NCBI GenBank assembly: GCA_003344405.1
Contig: NOWV01000002.1
Coordinates: 868,001 to 932,000, forward strand
Source: Trichoplax sp. H2
Taxonomy: Eukaryota > Placozoa > Uniplacotomia > Trichoplacea
Length of the DNA stretch: 64,000 nucleotides
Direction of reading: 5' to 3'
The notes under the pieces were generated by a model. It saw only the letters and a program-made list of their open reading frames with translations. It did no database searches and was not told the DNA's origin. Below, in pieces: positions 17,301-29,255 of this stretch; position 1 is the stretch's first letter, and each line of letters begins with the position of its first letter. A program made the position numbers and the translations under genes.

Positions 17301-19678
17301 ATATTATAAGCGTCATGTAAATCGATTCTACTGCTAGACCTACCCTCAACCTAAAGAAGCAGTCCTTACTGAGCCCCTATATTAATTATAGTCAATTTAA
17401 GACTGTAAAATGCTACTCGAGTCACAAATCGAAATTATTTACTTATAGATTATTTACTAAAAGACCAATTGCCGGTATTTTTCATCATTAGTTATGGTCG
17501 CCACTCTTTTTGTCGTGCATACGTTAACTTTGTTAACGCCAAAGATATTGTCGACTTTTTCGAGAAATATGATGGTTATCCAATCTCTGACAGTAAAGGT
17601 TAGGAGATAATATTACTTTTATTGCAAAATTATATGCCAAATTTATACCCATGTTTGCATCTAAGTACATTGAACCTAAAACGTCATTAACAATTTTATT
17701 AACAATTCTATTACAGTTTTGTTACTTCCTACCATCTAAATAGCTTCCTCTACTAACTGAAATGATTTTAAATACAAATAAGGCAAGCAATTCCCAGCAA
17801 TAGTTGAGTTTGCTCCCTTCCAGAGAATACCTAAGAAGAAGAAGAGAGATCCAAAATGTAGTACGATTGAATCCGGTGAGCTAATTTTTGTAATTGCTTT
17901 TTATCTTAGCCATGTGAATGTGCTTACTATTTAAATTCTCTAATAGTAACAAAATTGATATAATGTTATCGGAAAATATTGAACATCATGCTTTCGATAA
18001 ACAAAAAACTAGATAAGGATTTCTTGGCGTTTATGGCCTCCTTGGCAGATAAAAAGGATTTGTCGCATATTAGTCAAGCCCCTATTGATATTGAAGATAC
18101 TAAAGATGATAACTTATTAGGTGATTGTTGTAATGAGTCAATGCCAACAGTATACTGAACGAGTCATTTGGGAACTATCTCTAAGACAATTGTTTTATAC
18201 AAAATAGAATCCACTCCTTTGTTAGACTACGTGAAAGCTCGAAAAAGCGGTAATAAATCGAAGCAATCCCAAAATCAGGTTGTTATAGATTATAGTTTGT
18301 TTATCCATGTCGAACACGTTACCAGAATTATCGAGAGTATTATTTAGAAAGCTAATAAATCTTACTTTACAACGTACGGGCAATATTACTACTACAAGCA
18401 GTAGACTTCATCCTGTAATTCTATCAATTTACTACTTTTTATTATAGTGGTAATACTGACACTTGTTATTAGTTTACTTCTCCAAAATACTTATTTATCT
18501 AGTTGACATAAGATTACTTATACCAATTATAGATATCAGCAAATGAAGCAGAGAAAAAGAGAAAGAAAGAGAAGGTTATGATAGTGGTTATGCTGCAATA
18601 TTGCATTTCTATGTGTTGTAGAAATTTGCTAGATTCAATTATCTTAACGATAAATCTTATATTTTCAGAAAACTGAAAATACTTCGGAACAAGCCGAAAT
18701 TGGAAGCAGTAAAAAGAGTATTAAACATGATCCTCCAAAGAGTAATAAAGATTCTTCAAGATCTAGTAGTAAAAAAAGCTCTAGTAATCACAAAGTTGAA
18801 AAAGATAAAGAGAAAAAGGAATCTAATGTAAATGAAGAACATAAGAATGCTGTCAGGAATAAGGATCGAATATCCGACAAGCGTGACTCGACCAGAAAAG
18901 CTACTGAGCTAAAGCAAAATCATAGAGATAAGAGTAAAGGTAGTGAAAGAGAGAAAGAAACAAAAGACCGTAATAAAGATCGCAAAATAATGACAACAAG
19001 TGCATCAGCCAAAAGGAATGAGGATAGAGAACGTGATAGTAAATCTGAACGACGAGAAAAATCGGTTAGTTTAGTCTTTGTTTTAAAAATTTGTATTCCA
19101 TGTTATTAATCGGTAAAAGAAATTCATTTTTATACAGGCATCTAAGAAATCAATGCATGCATCAATCCCTCAGGAGAAATCAAAAAGTAACTATGCGTAT
19201 TTTATTTCGTTTTGTTAAAATGATTCAAACGATTAGGCGTATTTTACGCTACATAATGGAATCATTATTTTTATATGTCATTAACTGATATATATTTGCC
19301 TTGCAGAACAACAACATACTGACGAAAAAGAAGGCAAAGCTACAAAAAAACTTTCTAGCAATGATAGAGTTTATGATAACGGAAAGAGATTACATGATAA
19401 GGATACAAGTAAAGCTCGTGATGAGCGCGAACAACAAGGACGTATCCGTAACAAGGTACTGAAATGACAATAACATTTCGCTCTCGGTAAATTATTACCA
19501 TCACTAAATATAAAAAAATAATTGTATTGTAATGATTCTCTTATGGTAATGTTAATACGTTAAGGATCGTCCGGATAGAGCAGTTTACAATCCAAGGCAA
19601 CGCTTTGGTAGATCCTCTGAAGGGGATATGGAAGAAAAACGACCACGTTCTAGCCGATCTCAGGGTAGTAAAAAATAA
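14344..19678 (+). CDS. UPF3: UPF3 nonsense-mediated decay factor (11 exons, ~433 aa)
   Basis: UPF3 links the exon junction complex (EJC) to UPF2/UPF1 in nonsense-mediated mRNA decay and shuttles between nucleus and cytoplasm. Exons: 14344-14409, 16769-16875, 17492-17598, 17783-17875, 18013-18120, 18208-18278, 18533-18574, 18669-19064, 19138-19186, 19307-19455, 19565-19678. The RRM-like Smg4/UPF3 domain covers about residues 23-130 (IIIRCLPANLTEEQF, SFCRAYVNFVNAKD, FPAIVEFAPFQRIPKKKKRD). A long Lys/Arg/Glu/Ser-rich charged region follows. The C-terminus GRIRNKDRPDRAVYNPRQRF matches the EJC-binding motif of human UPF3B, and its introns fall inside it. Length is a little under the human 483. Exon 1 (MSKSTSRKSFKQSKEKN...) is less certain: it is in phase and basic like the human N-terminus, but a 2.36-kb intron separates it from exon 2. 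Confidence 0.93.
14556..14820. repeat. Tandem duplication, ~134 bp x 2, in UPF3 intron 1
   Basis: The segment with CTTTCAAAATGCA...CAACCCTACAGGT occurs twice, with CTTTCAAAAT at 14571 and 14705. Only a few bases differ between the copies. It is non-coding. Confidence 0.9.
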
Positions 19679-20516
19679 ACTTAGATTTATTATTGGACAA
19701 GGGTATCAAAACTAGCTACATGCCTTACGTCACTGTCGCAGATATGGTATCACAATGCTGAACTCTCTTAGCTTTACGATATGTTTTCTGATCGGGCTCG
19801 CATTGAATTTCCAAGTCTGGGAGCTGAAACTGGATAGTAACCCATCATCAAGTATCAAAAAGCTCCTAAAAGTTTGTACTGTACTCTTTCAGCTCTATAC
19901 ATTCATATTTGCTGCTGCTGCCAAGTCAGTGAAATTGCAAACTATGAGTGCTTTGATGTAAAACATGATCGACTTAATGTTATTAAGTTGGCTGCCTGTC
20001 GAAAAACCTTTATATGCGTGCATTAATGCATGGAGACAATCTCAAAAACATCCATTCAGTTTTATGATAATTACACAATATATTTGCGGCGATGGTGCCT
20101 AGAATATCTGATCTATCTTTGGCCAATCTGTTGTGATTATTGCAGTATGCAGCAGCTATTAGAATAATTTATTACAATGTGATGTTGGTTGGAATATAAT
20201 AACAACAGTTAATGACGAGTGATTCGGAGCATGTTCATTGAACGAATTTTTATTTTAAAACTTTGCATTTGAACGTATCTGAATTCTTGATTGAATGACT
20301 TTGATTTCGGAACATTTCATAAATGAAATAAAACAATCTTTGTAGTATCAAAATATAACGTATATTCATTTTCGTATCATAGTTATCTAAAATACTGAGA
20401 GTGATAGCTTTCGTTCTATCCTCTTGTTATTCATAGCTCCCATTACGTAGTGGTTTAATTTGTAAATGGTATGCAAATACACTGGTTGGTAACACGTTAA
20501 TAATCTAAAAGCATAG
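19679..20516. other. Convergent 3' intergenic region
   Basis: This 0.84-kb stretch lies between the stops of UPF3 (+) and the Rubicon-homology gene (-) and should contain both 3' UTRs. An AATAAA at 20327-20332 on the plus strand could end UPF3 transcripts. The 68-codon frame at 19755-19961 looks like UTR sequence. Confidence 0.5.
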
Positions 20517-23334
20517 TTAAATTTGAAATTCTTGCAAAGCCCTAGCTGTCTTTCTACTGCATTTTCGACAGGCGATGCCTTTCTTGCATTGTTGATGATA
20601 CACTGAGTTACATAGAGGACACTACAAAATTGAAAGCTAGCATTAGCTGGTTTAATGTTCCAATTTTGTGTAATCAATTGAAAGATTGCTTCACCTACCG
20701 TGATGGCTAAATCTAACTGAAAGGGAAAAATTACTTCTTCGCTTCTACATAATTCACATATATAGCCTTTCTGCCAACACCGCTAAGACCAGAAGGAATT
20801 GAATGCATTTTAAGATGTACATTCCGTGTAGCCTGAGTAAATCTATTTTTCAAATTAATTCCTACACACAAGATACGTATACTCACTCACCTTACACGAT
20901 TTGATATGTTGCATCGCCAATTGGACCACACTTCTAAGTTGTTCTATCAATTTTCCGTTTGATACCTCAATCAAGTCCTATCGATTGAAACATGACAAAA
21001 TAACGGTCTCTTCAAACTATATCTAAAGTTGTTGAGTTATCGCATACGATGTCATTACCTGAAGTGAATAAACACTAGCATCTTCCCATAGATAAAGCCT
21101 TGATAAGATTCTACAGGACAAACAAGCAATGCATATGTACGTGTATGTGCATACAGATTTTAATAATGTATCTTGACTACAATCGCAAAGTAACTTAATA
21201 GCTATAAAGGAATCAGCAAATTCTTACTTCCTTTCAATTGCTACCACAGCATCATTGTCATCACAGCAAGATAAGTATTTCTTAATTTGGTTCATTTGTA
21301 GTCTAAGTCTCTGAGAAGTAAAAATTCACATTCATTAAACTTCCGATAAGGGTAATTATAAGCTGTAAACACCATTTCATCATTGTAATCTGAGATGAGA
21401 ACTATCGATAGCAAACCTTGGCTTCACCCATTTCAGGGACAGTATTATACAATGAAGGATTAAGCTTGGAAATATCGAATAATGGCTCTGATTTTATCAT
21501 TGCTAAAAATTTCATATTTTCGTGGCAAACTATGAGGTATAATTTTAATTTAGTATTTATAATACTTGGAAAAGCTTACATAAAACAAGCTACTCAGTAA
21601 AAGACTCTAACATATTGTTATATCATTATAGTCATGAGAACCGAAGCATGAAATTATCGTCTACCTATATCCATACTGACCTGCATATTCGGTTGAATCC
21701 CAATTATGTATTAGACGAGCCGGTATAACATGAAATTTGCCATTATCGTGGCAACTAGAACAATAATAACTAAACAAAGAAAGGTTAAATCAGAAACAGT
21801 CTCCGACTATTTTCATCTTAAATCTACAAGAAACCGATTGCATAGCCTAGCTACTTTAGGCCTATTTTAAAGGTAGATCCCATTAATAAGGGCTGTCTAT
21901 GCCTACTTTCCTTATTGTAGATAATATTTACTTATTTAGTAGGATAGTTGCTATCGGTTGTAAATTCTGTACACTTACCATCCGTCGAAATTACAAACAT
22001 TGTAACCTCCAAAAACTAGAATATTCAAAAAAATTTGTTTTTTTATTAAATATCATCGTAGTCGTTTACGATAAAATCGGGCACAATAATTTCATAACTA
22101 ACACAGATATTAATATATTATGTAACAAAATGTTAACTTAAGAATTCGTTAACGTATTTAATCATTAGAAACTTAAGTATTAAAAACTTGGTAGACGAGA
22201 ATCAATTCTCAGCATCAATTCATCATGCTATAAATTGGAGAATATATACCGTCGATCAGTGATAGTCTTTTCTTATATTAGTCAAGGGACTGTATCTTAT
22301 TTTCTTTACGATTACTAAACTATTTGATAGGAATAATAAAAAATATTCCCAAAATATAACTCTCAAATTTATCATAAATATTTTATTTTCGTATAAAAAT
22401 AATTTTACAAGTATAATTTCGTCTAATCTATTAGCAAAGTGAATATTTAAATCTTCAGTAATATCTTTTTGCAAAATTATGTGGTGATTGCATTACTGCA
22501 ACAGAGATCATTTAGTTTATAATCATTATTTGGCATCGATATTGGTCTACTATGCTTACTTAATCCAATAAAAGAGTTGCAACGGGAGCATTTATAGTCT
22601 TGACTGTCTAACCCAGTCTCGTTCTTGATTGATGTCAATAGTTGCATTTTTGTTCGAGTAGCCTAAATAGAACAAAAATTGAGCTCAATGCATAAAAGAT
22701 ATCGTCATCATACGGCACAAATATCTTGGTAGTAAACAAAGTGACCTACACGTATAAGTAGTTACAAGGATAAGTGATAGGTACTGCTAGCCAGGTAATA
22801 ATAGATTATACTACAGCCATGAATTTGCAAGTAATCTGAAGCCTGTAACTACAATACTGATGTCATATGAAACGCACAACGTTATTTTACTTCTATTACC
22901 TCGTCCATAGTCGATGGATCCAAGCTGGAACACCGATGCATAATCTGCAAAATAAATAAAACAAAGTGTATATATATACAGTACAACATGCTGGCATTTC
23001 ACTCTCCCTATATTGGTAATATAGGACGTTCTTCATGTCTACATTGGAATTCACTAGTAGTCTCTAACCTCTATCCACTATCAAATAACATTCAATGTGT
23101 CGCGTATAATAAATAATAAATACTAATTTTAAAAATAAATAGACATATACAGTATATACCCGTATCGTACAATATCACTGATGTTAGTTGAGGTTGCGTT
23201 ATTTACTCTAATGGACAATTGCTATCAAAGGATGTTCATTAAGTTCTTACCGAACAATTATCTGCATCGAAAACCTCCCAGCTAGACAATGTTTTATCTT
23301 CAATTACTTGGAAATCATCTGATCTTGTAGTCAT
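20517..23334 (-). CDS. Rubicon-homology (RH) zinc-domain protein, PLEKHM/DEF8-like (11 exons, ~293 aa)
   Basis: RH-domain proteins (Rubicon, Pacer, PLEKHM1/3, DEF8) act on late endosomes and lysosomes, mostly through Rab7. Exons, 5' to 3': 23251-23334, 22900-22944, 22560-22662, 21979-22015, 21681-21769, 21417-21529, 21228-21310, 21059-21110, 20891-20977, 20699-20782, 20517-20621; phases agree. The RH domain fills residues 60 to the end: zinc pairs YKCSRC, CNFDGCYYCSSCH, SCKRC, YICELC, CPLC, YHQQC, CRKC, and the family core [11 protein letters not shown]. The VIPAR/HNWD wording is closer to PLEKHM/DEF8 than to Rubicon. The acceptor at 20783 was chosen because it restores the SCKRC pair. The assumed start (residues MTTRSDDF) follows an AG, so further 5' exons are possible. 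As modelled it lacks the RUN, PH and C1 domains of its relatives. Confidence 0.87.
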
Positions 23335-23335
23335 T

Positions 23336-25217
23336 CTACAGGAAATAACTGCAAGAACAATACTTTCAACTGATTTAAGTATAATTGATATTTATAGTTG
23401 CTCTCGGTCAGCACCCAAATAATTGGATAGGAGCATGGATGTGTTTTTAAGCTTTCCAATCGATATCAGCTAACTTGAGGCAAAGATAGTAGAAGAATGG
23501 CAACTTTATAATTACAACATCTATGTTAACAGTGGATCTCGTAGCTCATGAAGAGAATAGTTGCAGCTATAACTATAAAACTGTAAGATCCTAACGATGA
23601 AATGTTGGTAACTTCTATGGCATTGAGTTTATCATCGCTTGATTAGAATAATATGCTCATGTACTACAACTCGTATATCCTGTAGAACTGCAAGTTAAGC
23701 TAAGCAACATACCAGTAGACTATCAGTTTCTTATCCTACAGTATCAGAACTGATCATTGCCGACATACAAGTCACAATCTAGCAGTAACATTTGAATTAT
23801 AAGCAAGGCTAATGATGATAATGTTGATGAAGGAAAGCAGTTGCAAGGCCGATCTAATTTGACACCTATACGTCATAAGCCATACCAAATGCCAACATGA
23901 GTTAGATGAAGTGGTTACCGTATACATTCTCATTACCCGTTTGAGTATTTATATTGATGAAATGGCGCTTGTTTGAGTGTGTACCCAGCTACAGTACGAT
24001 CGATGGGTTAGGAATGTAATGGCAAAACGATGAAAATGATTGAACACACTATGGCATTAAACTACTGAATGCGTACTTACCCATGCATCGGTTGGAGCTA
24101 TTCGTTATATATGCAAGCGATAGTGCGCAAAACGCTGTCAATACGCTAGCAATTACTATAGAACATGAGCGTCATCGTGTTATACGATCCTTTCTGACGG
24201 ATGTTGATCTTGTTGATTGGTTTTGCTTCCTGCTGGCTTAGCTTGTCGCTGCACTTGTAGTGGTTTTATACCAGTCTTGTGTCGGCGTATGAGTATTTAG
24301 TTGGACATTTTAATTCATTGCCAAGTTCCCTATTGATATCCTCATCATGTCAAGCCAAATTGGAGGTTAGTATCAAGATAATCGGCAGCAATAGCCAATT
24401 TATTATTCTACTAGAGGGATAGTGGGATTTTATTCAATCATAGTGGATATTTAGTAGATACTGCTATAGATTGCGTATAGTAGTAGATGTTCAAAGCAAG
24501 GTGACGACGATGAGGGTTGAAATTGGGTTCGTGTTCACGACGGAAAGAGAGTGAAATCAATGGAATTAAATGCATCGTAGTATAGGCAAAGCGTATTCTT
24601 GCTGTTAGATGGACGATCTAATATTGATAGAATAAGAAAAAAAACCGTGACCACTCTATTTAGTTGGACAAGAGATAGCGTATACAGTAGTATTGTGACG
24701 ACGATAAGGGTTGAAATTGGGTTCGTGTTCGCGACTGAAAGAGAGTGAAATCAATGGAATTACATGCATCGTAGTATAGGCAAAGTGTACTCTTGCTGTT
24801 AGATGGACGATCTAATATTGATAGAATAAGAAAAACAACCGTGACCACTTTATTTGCTATTGTAGTTAGTTGGACAAGAGATAGTGTATACAGTAGTAGA
24901 AGCAATCTACATAGTAGCCTGGTTAAGCAACCACTCATAAACGTTAATATTATCTTATCTGGAATACTACTGGAAGTCCTATTAAACAACCATGAGTGGT
25001 GTATTGGCGATATTGTCTGGTAGTCCGTGAGTTCACTCACTAATACATTTAATGAAATAATAAATTAACGTTAGATAAAGTTGTGACAGCCCAATGGTAC
25101 ACTGCCATTGGCTTTAATTAATAATTTTAACTGAAGATCACACGGAAACGTTATGTCGGATAGACAAGTACGACACTTTGCGGTTTAGTAATATATACGG
25201 AAGAATATTATGATGTA
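23336..25217. other. Divergent intergenic region (RH gene / MPI)
   Basis: This is 1.9 kb between two divergently transcribed genes. It contains the 194-bp tandem duplication listed separately. On the minus strand, 24066-24150 reads a hydrophobic stretch (VIASVLTAFCALSLAYIT) ending in a good GTAAGT donor. An in-frame TGA lies just upstream and no ATG is available, so I could not attach it to a gene. Confidence 0.5.
24501..24897. repeat. Tandem duplication, ~194 bp x 2
   Basis: GTGACGACGATGAGGGTTGA (24501) and its near copy (24695) start two units that also share TTAGATGGACGATCTAATAT and AGTTGGACAAGAGATAG. The copies differ by a few substitutions and a small insertion. The overlapping open frames on both strands (24660-25040) arise from this repeat. 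Confidence 0.9.
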
Positions 25218-27136
25218 ATGATGCTATATGCTTTCTTTACATTAATTATAGCATTGAGGCTGCTTTGTGCTGTACAAAAATATGCTTGGGGAAAGATCGG
25301 CTCTAATAGCGAAGTAGCACTGTTAGCCAAAAGCAATGATCCGCAGTTTTTATTGGAAGAAGATAGCCCGTATTCTGAGGTGTGTTTGTTATTTACGGAA
25401 TATACCTATTTTTTGGCGACGACGTAGGTAGTATAGTACACACCATATCAACTTTAGGCAAGTGCCAATGGGTACTAGTGGATTACCTACCTTACAGGAT
25501 TGATTATCGTGCTCTATACCCTGTACCATTTGTATAAGTAGATTCATTAAAGTATAAGTCTATCTAGGTATTATCACCAATGTTAGCCTACAGTGCAGAA
25601 ATAATGTTATGTAATATTCGCATTACTATGTAGCTGTGGATGGGAACCCATATAAAGGGTCCGTCCCACGTTACTTACCAAAACGCAGAAGGAGAAACTA
25701 TTAATAAGTTGTTATCCGATTGGATAAGAGACCATCCTGTATTCGCAATGGGTAAAAAAGTTGCCGATGAATATCAAAATCAACTGCCTTTTCTATTTAA
25801 GGGTAAGGGTTAGATGAAACTCTCGATAGTTATTGAATGGTTTCCTCTTTAATAACATTAAGTATATCTTGCGTATTATTTTAGTCCTATCAGTGCAGAA
25901 AGCTTTGTCTATACAGGCACACCCAACGAAGAAACATGCTATAGAGCTTCACAAAAGTAGACCTGACAAATATCCTGACCCGAATCATAAGCCGGAAATG
26001 GCAATCGCATTGACGCCATTTGAAGGACTATGCGGATTCCGTCCTATTGGCGAAATAGTTACATTCTTACAGACAATACCTGAATTTTATAACATCGTTG
26101 GTAAAGACCACGCAGAAGTTTTACTTCGCAGTTCTAGAATGGTATCTGCTGAGGACGAGAACAGTATCCTAGCATGCCAAAATGCACTTAAATCGTGTTT
26201 TACATCTGTCATGCAATGTGACCCTGAAGCAGTTCAACGGCATCTAACGACTTTATTGGAAAGGTTATCCAACATCGACGAACATGGTGAACAATTAAAC
26301 GACCAATAGATATTGCAATTGATATTTTTCGACTACTAACTACAATAATATCTGATGAATAACTTTAATAAAATGTCTTGTATCATTTATAGATGAATAT
26401 TATCAAGCCTCTCAAGGTACCTTGTTATCAAGATTAAATAAACAGTTTCCCGGTGACGTTGGATGCTTTTGCATCTATTTTTTTAATTACATACGACTCG
26501 AACCCGGTCAGTGTTTGTTCCTTGCTGCTGGTGTTCCTCACGCTTACCTAGCTGGAGGTAATATCTGTGTTATTAATGGTATTATTAGATGTGACAATAT
26601 AATTAAATTAATACTGTCATTGTGGGACAGAACCCTAAAATTAGTCGAAAAATATATAATCAAGTAACAAAGATTCTTTTTTCTTATTGGTGTGTGATAC
26701 TACTGTAGATTGCATGGAGTGTATGGCATGCAGTGACAACGTTGTACGAGCTGGATTAACTCCAAAGTATAAAGATGTTCCAACATTATGCGAAATGCTA
26801 AACTATCGTTGTGCTACTCCATCAGAAAATCTATTCTCCTGTCATACAGATCCCGTAGACGAATTCGTTTCAGTGTATGACCCTCCTGTTGGTGATTTTG
26901 CTGTTCACGTTATACGTGTGCCAAAAACGGTATCCAGCTATGAAATGCGAGCTTTACCTGGTCCGAGTATTTTTCTTGTCGTCCACGGTAACGCAGAAGG
27001 ATCGATTAACGAAGAACATCACGTTATGAATTTAAGAAGAGGTAGTGTTGTATTTTTAGCGGCAGAACATAGCTATTCACTAAGAACCGCAGGTGATGAC
27101 CAAGACCTTTTAATTATGAGAGCATTCTGCGTTTAA
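25218..27136 (+). CDS. MPI: Mannose-6-phosphate isomerase (5 exons, ~441 aa)
   Basis: Zinc-dependent cytosolic enzyme that interconverts fructose-6-phosphate and mannose-6-phosphate, feeding GDP-mannose and N-glycan synthesis. Exons: 25218-25379, 25634-25802, 25885-26286, 26393-26557, 26709-27136; phases agree. Family landmarks in order: [33 protein letters not shown] (Gln and His zinc ligands), [21 protein letters not shown] (Glu ligand), VPHAYLAGG (His ligand), [23 protein letters not shown] and the C-terminal cupin half. Length is near human (423). The start is uncertain: using the ATG at 25218 adds a hydrophobic leader ([14 protein letters not shown]) that is odd for a cytosolic enzyme. 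An AG acceptor at 25250-25251 could instead join an upstream exon, for example a short one near 24993 whose donor phase fits. Confidence 0.94.
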
Positions 27137-28861
27137 GGAAATTTACGACATTTGACTTTCTTTTGCGAAGATTTCAAACCTTACTTCTGTTACAGAGGTG
27201 TAATTACAATATCAGAAAGACTTTTGATATAGCTAGGTGATAATGGGAAAATGAGAATATATAATAGTTTAGAACCGTTAGTATCACAAATTTAGTAATA
27301 TTTTTAATATGAATGGTTAATATTAAACTAGCAATTAAATCGAATGTAATGCAATAATTTCTCAATAGTTTCTTAGCGTCATTTTAATTGTAACTTATTT
27401 ATACTATACGCTTTTATATTGTTAACTATATAAACAATCAAAATTGACGAATTTGATCAATTCATTTATTCTGAAGTTGTGTTAAACTTTACTGTTAGCA
27501 ACTTAATAATCTATGCTTCATCGATTTGATATTCTGAGGTATAAGCCGAACACTATGGTACAATTGAATTGTCGTTATAGAATTACTTGTATATGTAATC
27601 TCTAGCAAGAAGTAATAAATATTGGATGATCGAAAAGCTGATTATAAATGTAGCATTAGCAGGACAAGCGCATAAAATTAAGCAATGATCATGATAATGA
27701 TATCTGCTGTAAGCAGTTTGATGATTCGATTTTGTGTATGTAATTGTATTATTTTATATGGATACCCGTATTTTGATGTCAGTATACTGCAGTATTGTGA
27801 TGTACTCGTATGCTATAGCAGTCTAACGATCGGTCTTTGGCTCTTTGTATCCACAATAATTATAGCATCATTCTACCAGCATAGTCGTTCTGCAGGACAT
27901 TTGATACACTCAGACTTTGGTTGGTAGTCGCATTTGCCAGAGTAATTTACGACTTTACAAACAGTCTTTAGTATATGTACTCAACAATTATCATTTTAGA
28001 TCAGTATACTACAGTATCTACTGTAGTCAGTGCGATTTCGTAATTTAATTGCATCACAGTGCTCTAAATTGAGAAAATTTCCACGAGTTTCCTATGCTTT
28101 TCTGAGCTGATTCTATATAAATTTTATCTAGGATTAGCTGAAAAAGTATAGGAAACATTTATATTGCTTTGTCACAACTGTCTAAGTGGCATAAACTATC
28201 TAGAGCTACCCTCCTAGATATACTCAAAAGATCAGTCGGTAAAAGTACAGCTTGCTCTAGGTTACGACTTTATTTTAGTAGTTTTCACCAGCAGTTTATA
28301 ACAAAAAAGAAAAAATAATAACAACCGATAATAACTAGCTTTCATACTTAGACTTAAAATTAGATAGCATAAAGCAAGAGACATCTAATCAAAGGAGGTC
28401 AACGCAGCTAAATCAATGCAAACATGACAGATTGTAACTTAGTCAAAACCGTATTATTAACTTGAGTACGATAAGAAATTATAACAAGTTCAAATATAGC
28501 TCTTAGTATGAGCTAGGCAAGAATTCCAGCCTGAGCACGTACCTTATCTACTGTTATTTAATATTACTAACAGAATTCCTACTACACCCACTTCATAACT
28601 CAATCAACATCGATATCTTAAATTATAGACATAACAGTAGCAACTTGCAAGTCATTGTCCAACAGACTGTTAATACCAATAAATACAATGCATGAATTTC
28701 TAAATTAACGCATCAATGTTAACCACATACGGTAACTAAACGGTCTACCTACTGTATGTAGACGTTCATAATGTAATAACATATAAAGGCTGGCAAAAGT
28801 ATAAAGGATGATGAGAGCCAGAGGCAAATACTACGCCAAGACTTTAAAAAAAAGAAAGATT
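27137..28861. other. Intergenic, nothing recognised
   Basis: 1.7 kb of AT-rich DNA after MPI. The 80-codon frame at 27685-27927 is hydrophobic and cysteine-rich but has no family match that I know and no splice context. No repeat array seen. Confidence 0.5.
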
Positions 28862-28942
28862 GGCAGCGGTGGGATTCGAACCCACGCCATCGAAATGACT
28901 GGTGCCTAAAACCAGCGCCTTAGACCACTCGGCCACGCTACC
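28862..28942 (-). tRNA. trnL-UAG: tRNA-Leu (anticodon UAG)
   Basis: The 81-nt cloverleaf reads on the minus strand. The acceptor stem pairs GGTAGCG with CGCTGCC (one G-T pair). The D arm is GCCGAGTGGTCTAAGGC. The anticodon stem CTGGT/ACCAG encloses loop TTTAGGC, giving anticodon TAG. There is a long class II variable arm as expected for leucine, and the T arm is GTGGGTTCGAATCCCAC. The internal A box (TGGCCGAGTGG) and B box (GGTTCGAATCC) are intact. No intron and no encoded CCA, as expected for a eukaryotic nuclear tRNA. A TACTGTAC palindrome cluster lies 100-310 bases upstream. Confidence 0.97.
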
Positions 28943-29040
28943 TCATATCGTAATGTCGAGGATGATTTTAGTTATTAAAATATATTACACGCCGCTACAG
29001 TAGCATGTTCTGAGTACAAGGGACAGACGGAGTGATAGGA

Positions 29041-29255
29041 CTTGTACTGTACACAGTGTACAGTACAAGAAGACAAAAGACAACTACTGTACTGTACTGT
29101 ATTGTTCTTGGAAGTACTGTAGGTACTGTACAGTACTGTACACTCACTGTACAGTACACTGTTGTTGGAGAAAAAATGACTACTACTGTGCTGTACTGTC
29201 CTGTACAGTACAGCACAGCGCGGCGTACAGTACTGTACAGTACTATTGTATAAAA
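29041..29255. repeat. TACTGTAC palindrome cluster near tRNA-Leu
   Basis: It starts with a near-perfect 29-bp palindrome (29041-29069: CTTGTACTGTACAC, A, GTGTACAGTACAAG). Runs of GTACTGTACAGTAC follow, interrupted by AAGACAAAAGAC- and GAGAAAAAATGAC-type spacers. The two overlapping 73-codon frames on opposite strands here are products of this symmetry. Confidence 0.8.

Noticed and set aside
20387-20677. 96-codon minus-strand frame
   Set aside because: It is a different reading frame over the last exon of the Rubicon-homology gene. The true frame there gives CPLC, YHQQC and CRKC and stops at 20517.
20720-20840. Reading through an AG near 20839 as a C-terminal exon of the Rubicon-homology gene
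   Set aside because: That choice gave an unrelated tail and an early stop. The acceptor at 20783 keeps frame and restores the conserved SCKRC...KGYICELC zinc motif.
24660-25040. 126-codon minus-strand and 76-codon plus-strand frames
   Set aside because: They lie in the 194-bp duplication, overlap each other and show no family features.
28995-29253. Two overlapping 73-codon frames on opposite strands
   Set aside because: Both run through the palindromic TACTGTAC cluster, which reads alike on either strand and lacks stops in this phase.
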